14,118 nt of DNA from Pseudomonadota bacterium (GTDB taxonomy: Bacteria > Pseudomonadota > Gammaproteobacteria > Burkholderiales > Burkholderiaceae_C): assembly GCA_023438115.1 (NCBI GenBank), contig JAEZEB010000006.1, positions 1 to 14,118 of the forward strand, written 5' to 3'. The notes beneath the pieces were generated by a model. That model was not told the origin of the DNA. It saw only the letters and a program-made list of their open reading frames with translations, and searched no databases. Below, piece after piece: positions 6,809 through 14,118 of the stretch (positions within the stretch are counted from its first letter, which is position 1; each line of letters starts with the position of its first letter). The position numbers were made by a program, and so were the translations under genes.

Positions 6809-6890
6809 GTGAAATCGTTGTTGTTGTCCGGCCTCCCTCTGTCCGGGGCTGCATGCCTCGGCTGCTTTCACTGGGGTGTGGCTCGAACGG

Positions 6891-6911
6891 CCGTCGCAAC
6901 CGCGCCGACGG
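6891..6911. repeat. Weak inverted repeat in the tpsA-flp gap
   Basis: CCGTCG and CGACGG are separated by nine bases. On the minus strand this could form a modest hairpin about 30 nt after the tpsA stop. No U-tract follows, so I do not call it a terminator. Confidence 0.35.
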
Positions 6912-6990
6912 TAAAGGTGCGTGAATTTCTCACAACTCTTCAGTGATGGAAACTCATTTGCTCACATTCAATCCGTTGTTGTTGCAAAGT
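6912..6990 (-). promoter_or_regulatory. AT-rich island at the tpsA 3' end, possible flp promoter region
   Basis: This stretch is roughly half A/T in a window of about 70% GC. It covers the last codons of tpsA and the start of the tpsA-flp gap. It contains two related words, TGTGAGAAAT and TGTGAGCAAAT, 31 bp apart on the minus strand, and an imperfect palindrome GTGAATTTCTCAC (6921-6933). No convincing -35/-10 or -24/-12 pair could be assigned. The call rests only on composition, repeated words and position upstream of flp. Confidence 0.3.
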
Positions 6991-9900
6991 GCCGGTCTCG
7001 TTGCGCAGCCGCACGCCTGAGCCCCGGGCCGAGAGCAGCCCGGGTGCGGGTTCACCCGGACGCGACAGGGCCCGCACCTGCGCACTTTCGTCCGCACAGG
7101 GCGGCGGCTCGCGTTCCGCGGCCGCCTGCCGGCTGGTGCCGGCCTCGGATTGCGCGCCGCCCGCGCCGCCACCCACGAATTCCTCTTCCGACGCCTCGGC
7201 GCGCTCTTCCTGGGCCTCGCCCGAAGCGCCGCCGACGAAGGCCTCGTCGCCTTCGGCCCCTTCCCCGCCTTCGGCCTGGGAGGCATCGCGGCCGCCCTGG
7301 CCATCGCCGCCCGAGCTGGAGTCGCCGGAAGCCGTGCCATCCTGGCCGGAGCTGCCTTCGCCGCTCGCGGCGTCGCCACTGCCGTCGCCGGAGGACCCGC
7401 CCGTGCCGCCGTCGGCATAGTCGCCGCCGCCATCGTCCGAGCTGCCGGAAGAACCGCCGCCGCCGAAGCCGCCGTCGCCGTTGTCGTTGCCGGCGGTGTT
7501 GTCGCCCTGGCTGCCGTCGCTGCCATCGCCGCTGCCGGTGGTGCCGTCATTGCTTCCAGGCGTGCCATCGCCGCCGCCGGCCGTGCCGTCGCCGCTTCCG
7601 GGCGTGCCATCCCCACCGCCGGATGTGCCATCGCCGCTTCCGGGCGTGCCATCCCCGCCGCCGGACGTGCCGTCGCCGCTTCCAGGCGAGCCATCGCCTC
7701 CGGAGGTCCCGTCGCCCGCACCGGGCGTCCCGTCGCCTCCGGACGTGCCGTCGCCGGACCCCGAAGTGCCATCGCCGCCAGGCGTGCTGCCGCCCGGGCC
7801 CGTGCCGCCGTCGGACGGCCCTTCGCCCGGATCGTCGCCGGAGTACTCGCCGCCGCCGTCGGGGCCGCTGGACGGCTCGCCGGGCTGCTGCCACGGATCG
7901 CCGGGGCCGCCGGGGGACGAGCCCGGGTCGGAGGGGTCGCCGCCGTCGTTGCCGGTCCCGCCCTCCCCATCGGGCGTGCCGTCGCCCGGGACGCTGCCGT
8001 CCCCTGGATCGCTCGTTTCGCCGCCACCGGTTCCGTCCGGATCGGACGGGTCGCTGGTCTCGCCGCCGCCCCCCGGGCCGGAGCCCGGGTCGCCGGGGTC
8101 GCTCGTCTCGCCCCCGCCGCCCGGCCCCGGATCGCTCGGGTCGCTGGTCTCGCCACCGCCGCCGGGACCAGGATCGGTGGGATCGCTGGTCTCCCCGCCG
8201 CCGCCCGGACCCGGATCGTCCGGATCGCTGGTCTCGCCGCCGCCGCCGGGGCCCGGATCACTGGGATCGCTCGTGTCCCCGCCGCCACCGGGACCGGGGT
8301 CCGGATCGGCCGGATCGCTGGGCGTGCCGCCGCCGCCCGGGCCGTCGTCGCCGGGATCGCCGCTCCATTCACCGCCGCCGGACAGGCCGCCGTCGTCGCC
8401 CGTGTCCGCGCCGGGATCCGTGGTCGGATCCTCCGGATCGGTCGGATCGCCACCGGGGCCGGGGCCCGGATTGCCGTCGCCCTGGCCCGGATTGCCCACC
8501 ACCGGGCCGACGTCGCCGGGATCGTTGGTCTCGCCGTTGCCGCCGCCGCCGGGGCCGTCCGGCGGCGCGTTGGAACCGCCCGGATCGGAGTCGTTGCCGC
8601 CGCCACCATTGGAGCCGCCCGGTCCGCCGCCGGGACCGGAGCCGCCACCACCGCTGGAGTCGACACCCTGGTCGTCCTCCGGCCGCGTGCCGCCGGCGCC
8701 CGTGCCCTGGCCCTCGAGGTAGACATAGCGCTCCACCCGGTCGCTGCCCTGCATGCGCGAGTCGCGCAGGTAGATGCGGCCGTCGGTCATGCGCGCCAGG
8801 CAGGCCTGGCCGGCGGGGCACAGCAGCGTCGCCTTGGTCGGCGCGTCGCCGTCCGCCCAGGCGACGGGCATGGCGTCGTTGCCGCCGTAGTTGTTGATCA
8901 CGCGGCCGTTGCCGGCCGTGTAGAAGTGCAGCTCCATGCTGCCCAGGCTGATCTGCTTGGCGAGGTCGGTGACGTCCGTCGCGCCGCCCAGGACGATGTC
9001 GCCGGTGTAGCCGGTCTGGCCGCCATAGTTGCCGATGTAGACCTTCGCCTCGGGATGCAGCATGCCCAGCAGGCCGAAGGGCCCGCCGGAGTAGTAGGTG
9101 ACGCTGGTGTCGGCGTGGTTCGTATCGTGGCCCACCACGATCTTGCGGGTGGACGTCAGCGGCCGCAGGTGCACCAGGGTGTTCGCCCGCGTCTTGATGG
9201 TGCCCGGCACCACTTCCAGCCGGTCGGCCTCGAACACGAAGTCCTGGCGATTGCCGTTGGTGTTGGCGCCGTCGTACTGGTAGGTCTTCTGCGTCCGGTT
9301 ATCGAGGCTCAGCAGCTTGATGTCGCGCGAGCGGATGCGGAAGCCGCCGATGGGCATGTTGGTGGCCTCGGCCACTTCGCCGCCCGGCAGCGTGGTCTCG
9401 GGCGAGATGCGGCCCAGCGCGTTGATCACCAGCTGGCCCGAATGCGCCGTGTTGTCGATATCCACGCCGCGGCCGCCCACCACGGTGAGCGAGGCCACGT
9501 CGGTCTTCAGGCGGAACACGCCGCGGCCGTAGACCTCCGGATCCCCGGAAACCGACAGCGCCGGGCCACGCAGGATGGCGCTGCCGTCGGTGACGACCGT
9601 GCCGTCGTTCGAAGTGCCGACGTTGATGCCGGTGAGCGCGTCGGTGCGCACCGTGCCGTGGAACGTCGTGTTGCCGTGCGACAGCGTGGAGATGCCGGCC
9701 AGCGACGCCGCCTGCGCGCGCGCCTGCTTCATCGCGTCACTCGCGACCGCCTCGACGGTGCCCAGCGAGAGGTGACGGCCCGCGATGCCGATGCCGCCCA
9801 CGTCGTCCACGGGCTTGAAGATGTACTTGTAGCTGGTGGAGCCCGACTGCGGATCGTGCACCGCGGCCTCCGCCGTGAGGACCGTGCGAACCACCGCGTT

Positions 9901-12576
9901 GCGCGTGTCGACGTCGGCGTTGCCGTCGTTGTGCTGGCCGTTGATCACGACGCCCGGTTGCGAGGCCGCGATCGCCTCCGCCCGCTGGCCCACCGCCACG
10001 CCGTCGTGGCCATTGAGGTTGACCTGCGCGCGCCCGTCGTTCGAGGTGGCCGACACGTTCTGCACGCTCACCCGGCCGTCGTCGGCCGACAGCGTGACTT
10101 CCGCGTAGTGCGCCAGGTTCGAGGTGGACGCCGGCTGCGAGCCGCTCGCGATGGCGCGGATCGTGCCCGAGGTCTGGGTGATGTCGCCGTCGACGGCGCG
10201 CAGCACGACGCTCGCCGCGCGCTGGCCGTAGCCGCCGCGGCCGCGCGCCTCGACGGCATGCCCGCCGACGTCGATCCCCTTGCCGCCCTCCAGGCGCAGC
10301 GATCCCGTGCTGCTGCCGCCATCGACGCCCACGGCGCCGCCGAGCGTGAGCTTGCGGGTGGTACGCACGTCGAGCGAGCTGCCGTTGACGGTGGTGGCGT
10401 CGACCGTCAGGTCGCGCACCGAGCGGAACGAGGTCGAACCGCTGGTGGTCGCGGAGAAGCGGTCCACCTCGTTGTCGCGCTCCAGTGCCACGGAACCGGC
10501 GGCCGCCACGTTCACGGCCGCGGCGCGGATGCGCGTGCCGGTCTGCTGGGTCACGGCGCCGCCCGCGTGGAAGCGCACGTTGCCGTCGGTCTCGATCGTG
10601 GCGGCGCTCAGGGACGTGCCGGCGGTAAGCCGCACGTCTCCGTTGCCGGCGCGGATGTTTCCCGCCGTCAGGCCCTGCGTGGCGGTGAGCTGCACCAGGC
10701 CGTTGTCGCTGCGGATGGGGCCGCCATCCACGGTCGCGCCGCTGATGGTGACCGCGCCCCCTCCGCTTTCGATGCCCTTCAGGGCGGCATTCCCGCCGGC
10801 CTGCACCCTCACCGCGCCGCCGTGGCTCTCCAGCTTGCCGACCGACACGCTGCCGGCCGATTCGATGCGGATCGCGCCGCCGCTGGTGCGGATGCGGTCC
10901 CCGAGATCGTCGAACACGATGCTGCTGCCCGCCGCCGTGGTGCGCAGCGTGACCGAGTTGCCGCTGCCGGTCGCCAGCGCCAGCTCGTTGCCGGCCAGGT
11001 TCTGCAGGCGTACTTCCTGGGTGGCCTCGAGCACGATGTTCGCGTTGCCCGCCAGGCTTTCGAGCTTGCCGCGCGAGACCCTGCTGGTGGCGCCGGGATC
11101 GCCCGCGAAGATCTCGGGCAGGTCGCCGTCGGCGTCTTCGACCGGGTTGCCCCCGGAGCCGTCGCCCTCGCTGTCGGTGATGAGGATGCGCTCCGGGTCC
11201 AGCAACAGCGTGCCGGCCGCGCCGCGGTCGGAGCCCAGGTCGGCGTCGCCGCGCAGGTCGAGGTGTTCGCGGCCGGAGATCTCGGCGTCGCCCCCGGCCG
11301 CATCGCCGGCGCCGCGGGCGGAGATCCGGCCGTCGAAGCGCGCGTTGCGGTCGGCCCAGACGACCACGCTGCCGCCCGCGCCGCCGCGGCCGTCGGCCCC
11401 GATCGTGGCGCTGCCCGCCACGTAGGTGTCCTGCGAGGTGACCGGCGCGCCTTGCGAGAGCGCCAGCGCGCCGCCGCGCCAGTCGCCGCCGATGCGCACG
11501 TCGCCACCCGTCGTGCCGCTGGCATCGACCACGGCCCCGCCCATCACGCCGGTGGTACGGCCCGCCACGCGGATGCTACCGCCGCGGCCGGCCTGGCCGC
11601 TCGCGTCCAGCACGCCCGAAACCTGCGCGGTGCCCGAGGCATTGGAGACCTCGATCAGGCCGCCGCGCTGGCCCGACACGTCGATGCCGCCGCTCGAGGT
11701 GGTGGTGCCGGCGTCGGCCGAGAGGATCACCGCGCCGTCGCGTTCCTCGATGGAGGCCGCGCGCAGCACGCCGGTGTTGTTGACCACCATGCCCGTGAGC
11801 TCGCGCGCGCCGCGTGCCGTCAGGGCGATGCGGCCGCCGTCGGCCGCGATGGTTCCGCTGTTCTGCACCCGCGCGACCTCGCGCAGCGCGCCGCCTTCGA
11901 CGGAGAAGCCCACCAGGCCGTCGTCGCGCGTGTCGATGGTCACGCGCTCGGCCGAGGCGAGCATCACGTTGCCGCCGGGCGCGGTGATGCGGCCGGTGTT
12001 GCGCACGTCGTCGGCGGCCAGCAGCGCGAAGCCGCCGTCGCGGATGGTGATCGTGCCGGCGTTCTCGATGCGGCCCGGGCCGCTGCGCGTGAAGAGGAAG
12101 CGGCCCGAGAGGAAATCGTCGTTGGCGATGTCCATCGTGCTGGCCACCAGCGCGCCGGTGTCCACCTGCGCGCCCGCGCCGAAGAAGATGCCGTGCGGGT
12201 TGACCAGGAACACCCGGCCGTTGGCGCTCATGGTGCCGAGCAGGCGCGAAGGATCGTTGCCCACCACCCGGTTGAGGATCACGCTGGTGGAGCGCGGCTG
12301 CACGAAGCGCACGCCCGCGCCGGCGCCGATGGAGAAGGAGTTCCAGTCGATGATCGCCCGGTCGGTGTACTGCTGCACCGTCTGCTTGTTGCCGACGTGG
12401 GACACGGAAGCCGAGCCGCCGACCACGCGCGGCCCGGAGGGCAGCACGTCCGCGCGCACGCCGCCCATCGCGGCCAGCGCGGCGGCGACCAGCAGGGCGG
12501 CGCGATCCAGGCGCGGCAGCGTGCAGCGCTGCTGCGTCTTGCCTGCCATGCCTGTCCGTGGTGCTCGTCGTGCCAT
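6940..12576 (-). CDS. Two-partner secretion exoprotein TpsA, filamentous-haemagglutinin-like, with long repetitive tail
   Basis: This predicted protein of 1878 residues is secreted to the surface by the adjacent TpsB. Residues 1-42 are a long signal peptide (core LLVAAALAAM, cleavage near VRA|D). The TPS/haemagglutination-activity domain follows (about 43-300), with RAIIDWNSFSIGAGAGVRFV, SVILNRVVGNDPSRLLG and NPHGIFFG (residues 126-133, where many relatives have NPNG). Residues about 300-1000 are beta-helix repeats with recurring G-x-I-x-A-x-G-G phrases. A less repetitive part to about 1286 holds CPAGQAC (1253-1259). Residues about 1287-1809 are a Gly/Pro/Asp/Ser/Thr tail with two repeat arrays. 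The last 50 residues hold C1827 and C1871. ATG 12576 lies 8 bp after the tpsB stop, with AGGA overlapping that stop; ATG 12549 is an alternative. The open frame upstream of 12576 overlaps tpsB and is not coding. It is probably an adhesin; no toxin domain is visible. Confidence 0.93.
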   Translation of the reverse strand: MARRAPRTGMAGKTQQRCTLPRLDRAALLVAAALAAMGGVRADVLPSGPRVVGGSASVSHVGNKQTVQQYTDRAIIDWNSFSIGAGAGVRFVQPRSTSVILNRVVGNDPSRLLGTMSANGRVFLVNPHGIFFGAGAQVDTGALVASTMDIANDDFLSGRFLFTRSGPGRIENAGTITIRDGGFALLAADDVRNTGRITAPGGNVMLASAERVTIDTRDDGLVGFSVEGGALREVARVQNSGTIAADGGRIALTARGARELTGMVVNNTGVLRAASIEERDGAVILSADAGTTTSSGGIDVSGQRGGLIEVSNASGTAQVSGVLDASGQAGRGGSIRVAGRTTGVMGGAVVDASGTTGGDVRIGGDWRGGALALSQGAPVTSQDTYVAGSATIGADGRGGAGGSVVVWADRNARFDGRISARGAGDAAGGDAEISGREHLDLRGDADLGSDRGAAGTLLLDPERILITDSEGDGSGGNPVEDADGDLPEIFAGDPGATSRVSRGKLESLAGNANIVLEATQEVRLQNLAGNELALATGSGNSVTLRTTAAGSSIVFDDLGDRIRTSGGAIRIESAGSVSVGKLESHGGAVRVQAGGNAALKGIESGGGAVTISGATVDGGPIRSDNGLVQLTATQGLTAGNIRAGNGDVRLTAGTSLSAATIETDGNVRFHAGGAVTQQTGTRIRAAAVNVAAAGSVALERDNEVDRFSATTSGSTSFRSVRDLTVDATTVNGSSLDVRTTRKLTLGGAVGVDGGSSTGSLRLEGGKGIDVGGHAVEARGRGGYGQRAASVVLRAVDGDITQTSGTIRAIASGSQPASTSNLAHYAEVTLSADDGRVSVQNVSATSNDGRAQVNLNGHDGVAVGQRAEAIAASQPGVVINGQHNDGNADVDTRNAVVRTVLTAEAAVHDPQSGSTSYKYIFKPVDDVGGIGIAGRHLSLGTVEAVASDAMKQARAQAASLAGISTLSHGNTTFHGTVRTDALTGINVGTSNDGTVVTDGSAILRGPALSVSGDPEVYGRGVFRLKTDVASLTVVGGRGVDIDNTAHSGQLVINALGRISPETTLPGGEVAEATNMPIGGFRIRSRDIKLLSLDNRTQKTYQYDGANTNGNRQDFVFEADRLEVVPGTIKTRANTLVHLRPLTSTRKIVVGHDTNHADTSVTYYSGGPFGLLGMLHPEAKVYIGNYGGQTGYTGDIVLGGATDVTDLAKQISLGSMELHFYTAGNGRVINNYGGNDAMPVAWADGDAPTKATLLCPAGQACLARMTDGRIYLRDSRMQGSDRVERYVYLEGQGTGAGGTRPEDDQGVDSSGGGGSGPGGGPGGSNGGGGNDSDPGGSNAPPDGPGGGGNGETNDPGDVGPVVGNPGQGDGNPGPGPGGDPTDPEDPTTDPGADTGDDGGLSGGGEWSGDPGDDGPGGGGTPSDPADPDPGPGGGGDTSDPSDPGPGGGGETSDPDDPGPGGGGETSDPTDPGPGGGGETSDPSDPGPGGGGETSDPGDPGSGPGGGGETSDPSDPDGTGGGETSDPGDGSVPGDGTPDGEGGTGNDGGDPSDPGSSPGGPGDPWQQPGEPSSGPDGGGEYSGDDPGEGPSDGGTGPGGSTPGGDGTSGSGDGTSGGDGTPGAGDGTSGGDGSPGSGDGTSGGGDGTPGSGDGTSGGGDGTPGSGDGTAGGGDGTPGSNDGTTGSGDGSDGSQGDNTAGNDNGDGGFGGGGSSGSSDDGGGDYADGGTGGSSGDGSGDAASGEGSSGQDGTASGDSSSGGDGQGGRDASQAEGGEGAEGDEAFVGGASGEAQEERAEASEEEFVGGGAGGAQSEAGTSRQAAAEREPPPCADESAQVRALSRPGEPAPGLLSARGSGVRLRNETGTLQQQRIECEQMSFHH
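7541..7790. repeat. 21-bp tandem repeat array in tpsA (7-residue units, alternating to 14)
   Basis: The plus-strand word GTGCC recurs at 7541, 7562, 7583, 7604, 7625, 7646 and 7667, exactly 21 bp apart, with 18- and 21-bp spacings continuing to about 7784. In the protein this is DGTSGGG alternating with DGTPGSG (residues about 1596-1679). It lacks the hydrophobic position of RTX nonapeptides, so a flexible Gly/Asp-rich stalk is more likely than a calcium-binding roll. Confidence 0.85.
8009..8330. repeat. 42-bp tandem repeat array in tpsA (14-residue units)
   Basis: The plus-strand word GCT(C/G)GT recurs at 8011, 8053, 8101, 8143, 8185, 8227 and 8269, mostly exactly 42 bp apart (one step of 48), with a diverged further copy near 8317. 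The protein unit is TSDPxDPGPGGGGE (residues about 1416-1523), with x being S, D, T or G. Close identity between copies suggests recent expansion and possible length variation between strains. Confidence 0.88.
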
Positions 12577-12582
12577 GCCTTT

Positions 12583-12586
12583 TCCT
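12583..12586 (-). promoter_or_regulatory. Ribosome binding site of tpsA overlapping the tpsB stop
   Basis: AGGA lies 6 nt upstream of ATG 12576 and overlaps the TAG stop of tpsB (12587-12585). It supports the upstream tpsA start and coupled translation of the two genes. Confidence 0.6.
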
Positions 12587-14118
12587 AGAACGAAACCCGC
12601 GCCCCGACCCAGGCGCGCACCGGCTGCTCGCGGCCCAGGATGTCGATCATGGGCTTGGCGACCGCCACGCTCACCTGCGCCTGGCGCCCGAGGTAATGCG
12701 TCCAGCCCACCCCCACCGAGGACATGCGGTCCCAGCCGAGGAACCCTCGGTTCTGCACGCCCCCCAGGTCCGCGAAGGCGGAGACGTAGCCGGGCCAGTT
12801 GCCCACGAGGAACTGGCGCCGCAGCTCGAAGCTGGCCTCGTAGCCTGCGTCGCCGCGCAGTTGCGCCGGCTGGTAGCCGCGCACGCTGTCGGCGCCTCCG
12901 ATGGAAATCCGCTCCAGGTCCGGCAGGGGCGCACTGGAACGGGCCACGCGCGCGCGCAGGTGGACGTCGAAGTTGCGCGCCGCGCCGGCGAGATAGGTCC
13001 ACTCGGCGTCGACCTTGAAGAAGCGCTTGTAGTCCTCGCCGCCGTCGTCGTGGCCGCGGCGCAGCGTGTTGGTGGTCAGCGCCAGCGACAGGCCGTGGGC
13101 CGAGGAGTCGCGCCGCACCCAGTTCGCGTACACGGAGGCGATGGCCACCGGCAGCTTCGCGCCGGACAGCGGCTGCGCGGCGACGGTCTGCTCGCTGCGT
13201 GTCACGCGCCACTGCAGGGCGCCGATCACGTTGCGCGTGCGGCTGCGGGTGAAGGGATGCGAGACGGTGGCATCGGCGCTGCGCACCTGGCCGGCGATGT
13301 CCAGGGACTCGAACTCGCCGCCGAGCCGGTAGGTGGTCTCGGTCGCCGACACGGCCAGGCGCGTGCCGTTCTTGCCCAGCGCCACCGAATAGCCCGCGCG
13401 GCGCCAGCGGAACAGGCCGTCGCGCGACTGCATGGCGCGCAGCTGCAGCTGGTCGCCCAGGCGCAGCGGGTTGTTCACTTCCAGGCCGATGTCGCCGCGC
13501 TCGCGGCCGGTTTCCTCGGTGCCGTTGTTGTTGACGCCGACCGACAGGCCCAGCGGCTTCTCCTGCGTCTCCACTTCGAGGACGGTGCCGCCGAAGCGCT
13601 CGCCGGGAACCAGCGTGCCGCGCGCATTCAGGCCGGGCAGGTCGTTGAGCAGCAGCAGCTGGCGCTCCAGCGCGGCGTCATTGACGATCGGGCCCTGGCC
13701 GTTCGGATCGACCAGCGGTTCCAGCCAGGGATCGAGGAAGTCGTTGCCGTAGCGGCTCGCGCCCTTGAAGCGCGCGGCCTCGAGCCGGCCCTCGATGACC
13801 TGGATGGTCACCAGGCCGTCGACGACGCGCTGGGCGGGCACCACCGCGCGCGCGACGGTGTAGCCGTGGGCGCGGTAGAGGGCCGTGATGCGGTCCGCGA
13901 CGCGATCGAGCTCCTCCAGCGTGAGCTGCAGGTCGAGATAAGGTTCGACCACGCGGCGCAGCAGCGCCTCCGGGAACACCGTGTGGCCCGTGAACGTGAA
14001 GCCGCTGACGAGGAAGCGTTGCGCCGAAGCGCGCCGCGCGCCCGCGGGCGGACGCGAGAACAGCACCTGTGGCGGCGTTTCCAGCTGCGGCAGCGCGCGC
14101 CGGTTCACCGTGTCGGCC
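12585..14118 (-). CDS. Two-partner secretion outer-membrane transporter TpsB (FhaC/ShlB type), 5' end beyond right edge
   Basis: The visible 511 codons encode a TpsB transporter of the Omp85 superfamily, which carries TpsA across the outer membrane. The N-terminal part has POTRA motifs: FLVSGFTFTGHTVFPEALL, LTLEELDRVADRITALYRAHGYTVARAVVPAQ and GLVTIQVIEGRLE. A linker (LLNDLPGLNARGTLVPGE) leads to a 16-strand barrel region. Near the C-terminus, ISIGGADSVRGYQPAQLRGD contains the VRGY motif (12873-12884) of the L6 plug loop. The protein ends in Phe (VGARVSF), as barrel proteins do. A GTG at 14108 could be read as a start, but the frame stays open upstream (Ala-Asp-Thr precedes it), and a signal peptide would be expected there, so the gene most likely begins outside the window. 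TpsA follows after 8 bp. Confidence 0.95.
   Translation of the reverse strand, partial: ADTVNRRALPQLETPPQVLFSRPPAGARRASAQRFLVSGFTFTGHTVFPEALLRRVVEPYLDLQLTLEELDRVADRITALYRAHGYTVARAVVPAQRVVDGLVTIQVIEGRLEAARFKGASRYGNDFLDPWLEPLVDPNGQGPIVNDAALERQLLLLNDLPGLNARGTLVPGERFGGTVLEVETQEKPLGLSVGVNNNGTEETGRERGDIGLEVNNPLRLGDQLQLRAMQSRDGLFRWRRAGYSVALGKNGTRLAVSATETTYRLGGEFESLDIAGQVRSADATVSHPFTRSRTRNVIGALQWRVTRSEQTVAAQPLSGAKLPVAIASVYANWVRRDSSAHGLSLALTTNTLRRGHDDGGEDYKRFFKVDAEWTYLAGAARNFDVHLRARVARSSAPLPDLERISIGGADSVRGYQPAQLRGDAGYEASFELRRQFLVGNWPGYVSAFADLGGVQNRGFLGWDRMSSVGVGWTHYLGRQAQVSVAVAKPMIDILGREQPVRAWVGARVSF

Noticed and set aside
6920..6934. CRP-type operator (TGTGA...TCAC) upstream of flp
   Set aside because: The half-sites are 5 bp apart rather than 6 and the second is incomplete, so it does not meet the consensus.
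4007..6946. A 979-codon plus-strand open frame across the TadE, TadG and flp genes
   Set aside because: It runs antisense across three recognisable genes and their gaps, and its composition is Arg/His/Ala-rich without domains. It is a GC artefact.
7541..7790. RTX calcium-binding repeats in TpsA
   Set aside because: The period is 7 residues, not 9, and the hydrophobic residue required in GGxGxDxUx is missing.
7541..8330. CRISPR array
   Set aside because: The repeats are contiguous, with 21- or 42-bp periods that are multiples of three, no unique spacers, and they encode a regular protein repeat.
7481..8722. A proline-rich, extensin-like plus-strand open frame (PSPPP-type repeats)
   Set aside because: It is the mirror of the Gly/Asp repeat tail of TpsA. 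There is no signal peptide or ribosome site, and the repeat is explained by the minus-strand protein.
6921..8897. An Arg-rich plus-strand open frame resembling a basic DNA-binding protein
   Set aside because: It is another frame of the same repetitive tpsA region; the Arg/Pro richness follows from GC-rich codons read out of frame.
7150..12588. An open frame of 1812 codons on the plus strand, antisense to tpsA
   Set aside because: High GC and the codon bias of tpsA keep the opposite strand free of stops. The translation is an Ala/Arg/Val/Gly/His mixture with no motif, and the minus strand has clear TPS domains.
12577..13212. Extension of tpsA upstream to 13212 as a longer protein
   Set aside because: The extra 212 codons overlap conserved tpsB barrel sequence in another frame. 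A signal peptide and ribosome site appear at 12576.

Overview
The window is about 70% GC. Every gene I can support is on the minus strand, so the text below follows transcription, from high to low coordinates. Gene families, codon use and GC suggest a Gram-negative beta-proteobacterium, probably Burkholderiales. That is an inference from gene types and composition; no rRNA or other marker is present.

Layout in transcription order. (1) 14118-12585: TpsB/FhaC-type outer-membrane transporter, with its 5' end (signal peptide) outside the window. (2) 12576-6940: its partner TpsA, a filamentous-haemagglutinin-like exoprotein of about 1878 residues. It has a signal peptide, a TPS secretion domain, a long beta-helix region, a Gly/Pro/Asp/Ser tail of over 500 residues with two periodic repeat arrays, and a short C-terminal segment holding a cysteine pair. 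(3) After a 146-bp gap comes a tad (Flp/type IVc pilus) locus: flp pilin (6793-6530), a 177-bp gap with strong inverted repeats, a TadG-like protein (6352-4748), a TadE-like pseudopilin (4744-3881), a secreted protein of unknown function (3881-3177), a second very short Flp-like prepilin (3180-2974), cpaB/rcpC (2939-1938), the secretin cpaC/rcpA (1932-451), and the N-terminus of an FHA-domain protein (439 to the left edge). The genes from TadG to the FHA protein are packed with overlaps or gaps of at most about 34 bp and look like one operon.

How they work together. The Tad genes here encode the pilin subunit, minor pseudopilins, the secretin and its periplasmic assembly partner. The ATPase, inner-membrane platform (TadB/C) and prepilin peptidase are not in the window and presumably lie beyond the left edge. 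The TPS pair exports a very large, probably fibrous surface protein. Together the region looks like a surface-attachment locus with two separate secretion routes.

The least ordinary points are: the long repeat-built tail of TpsA followed by a cysteine pair, which may be a surface anchor; the unknown protein at 3881-3177, which looks like two copies of one domain; the second Flp-like prepilin in the middle of the operon; and the hairpins directly downstream of flp. I found no RNA genes, CRISPR array, insertion sequence or phage feature. No stretch longer than 300 bp lacks a gene.
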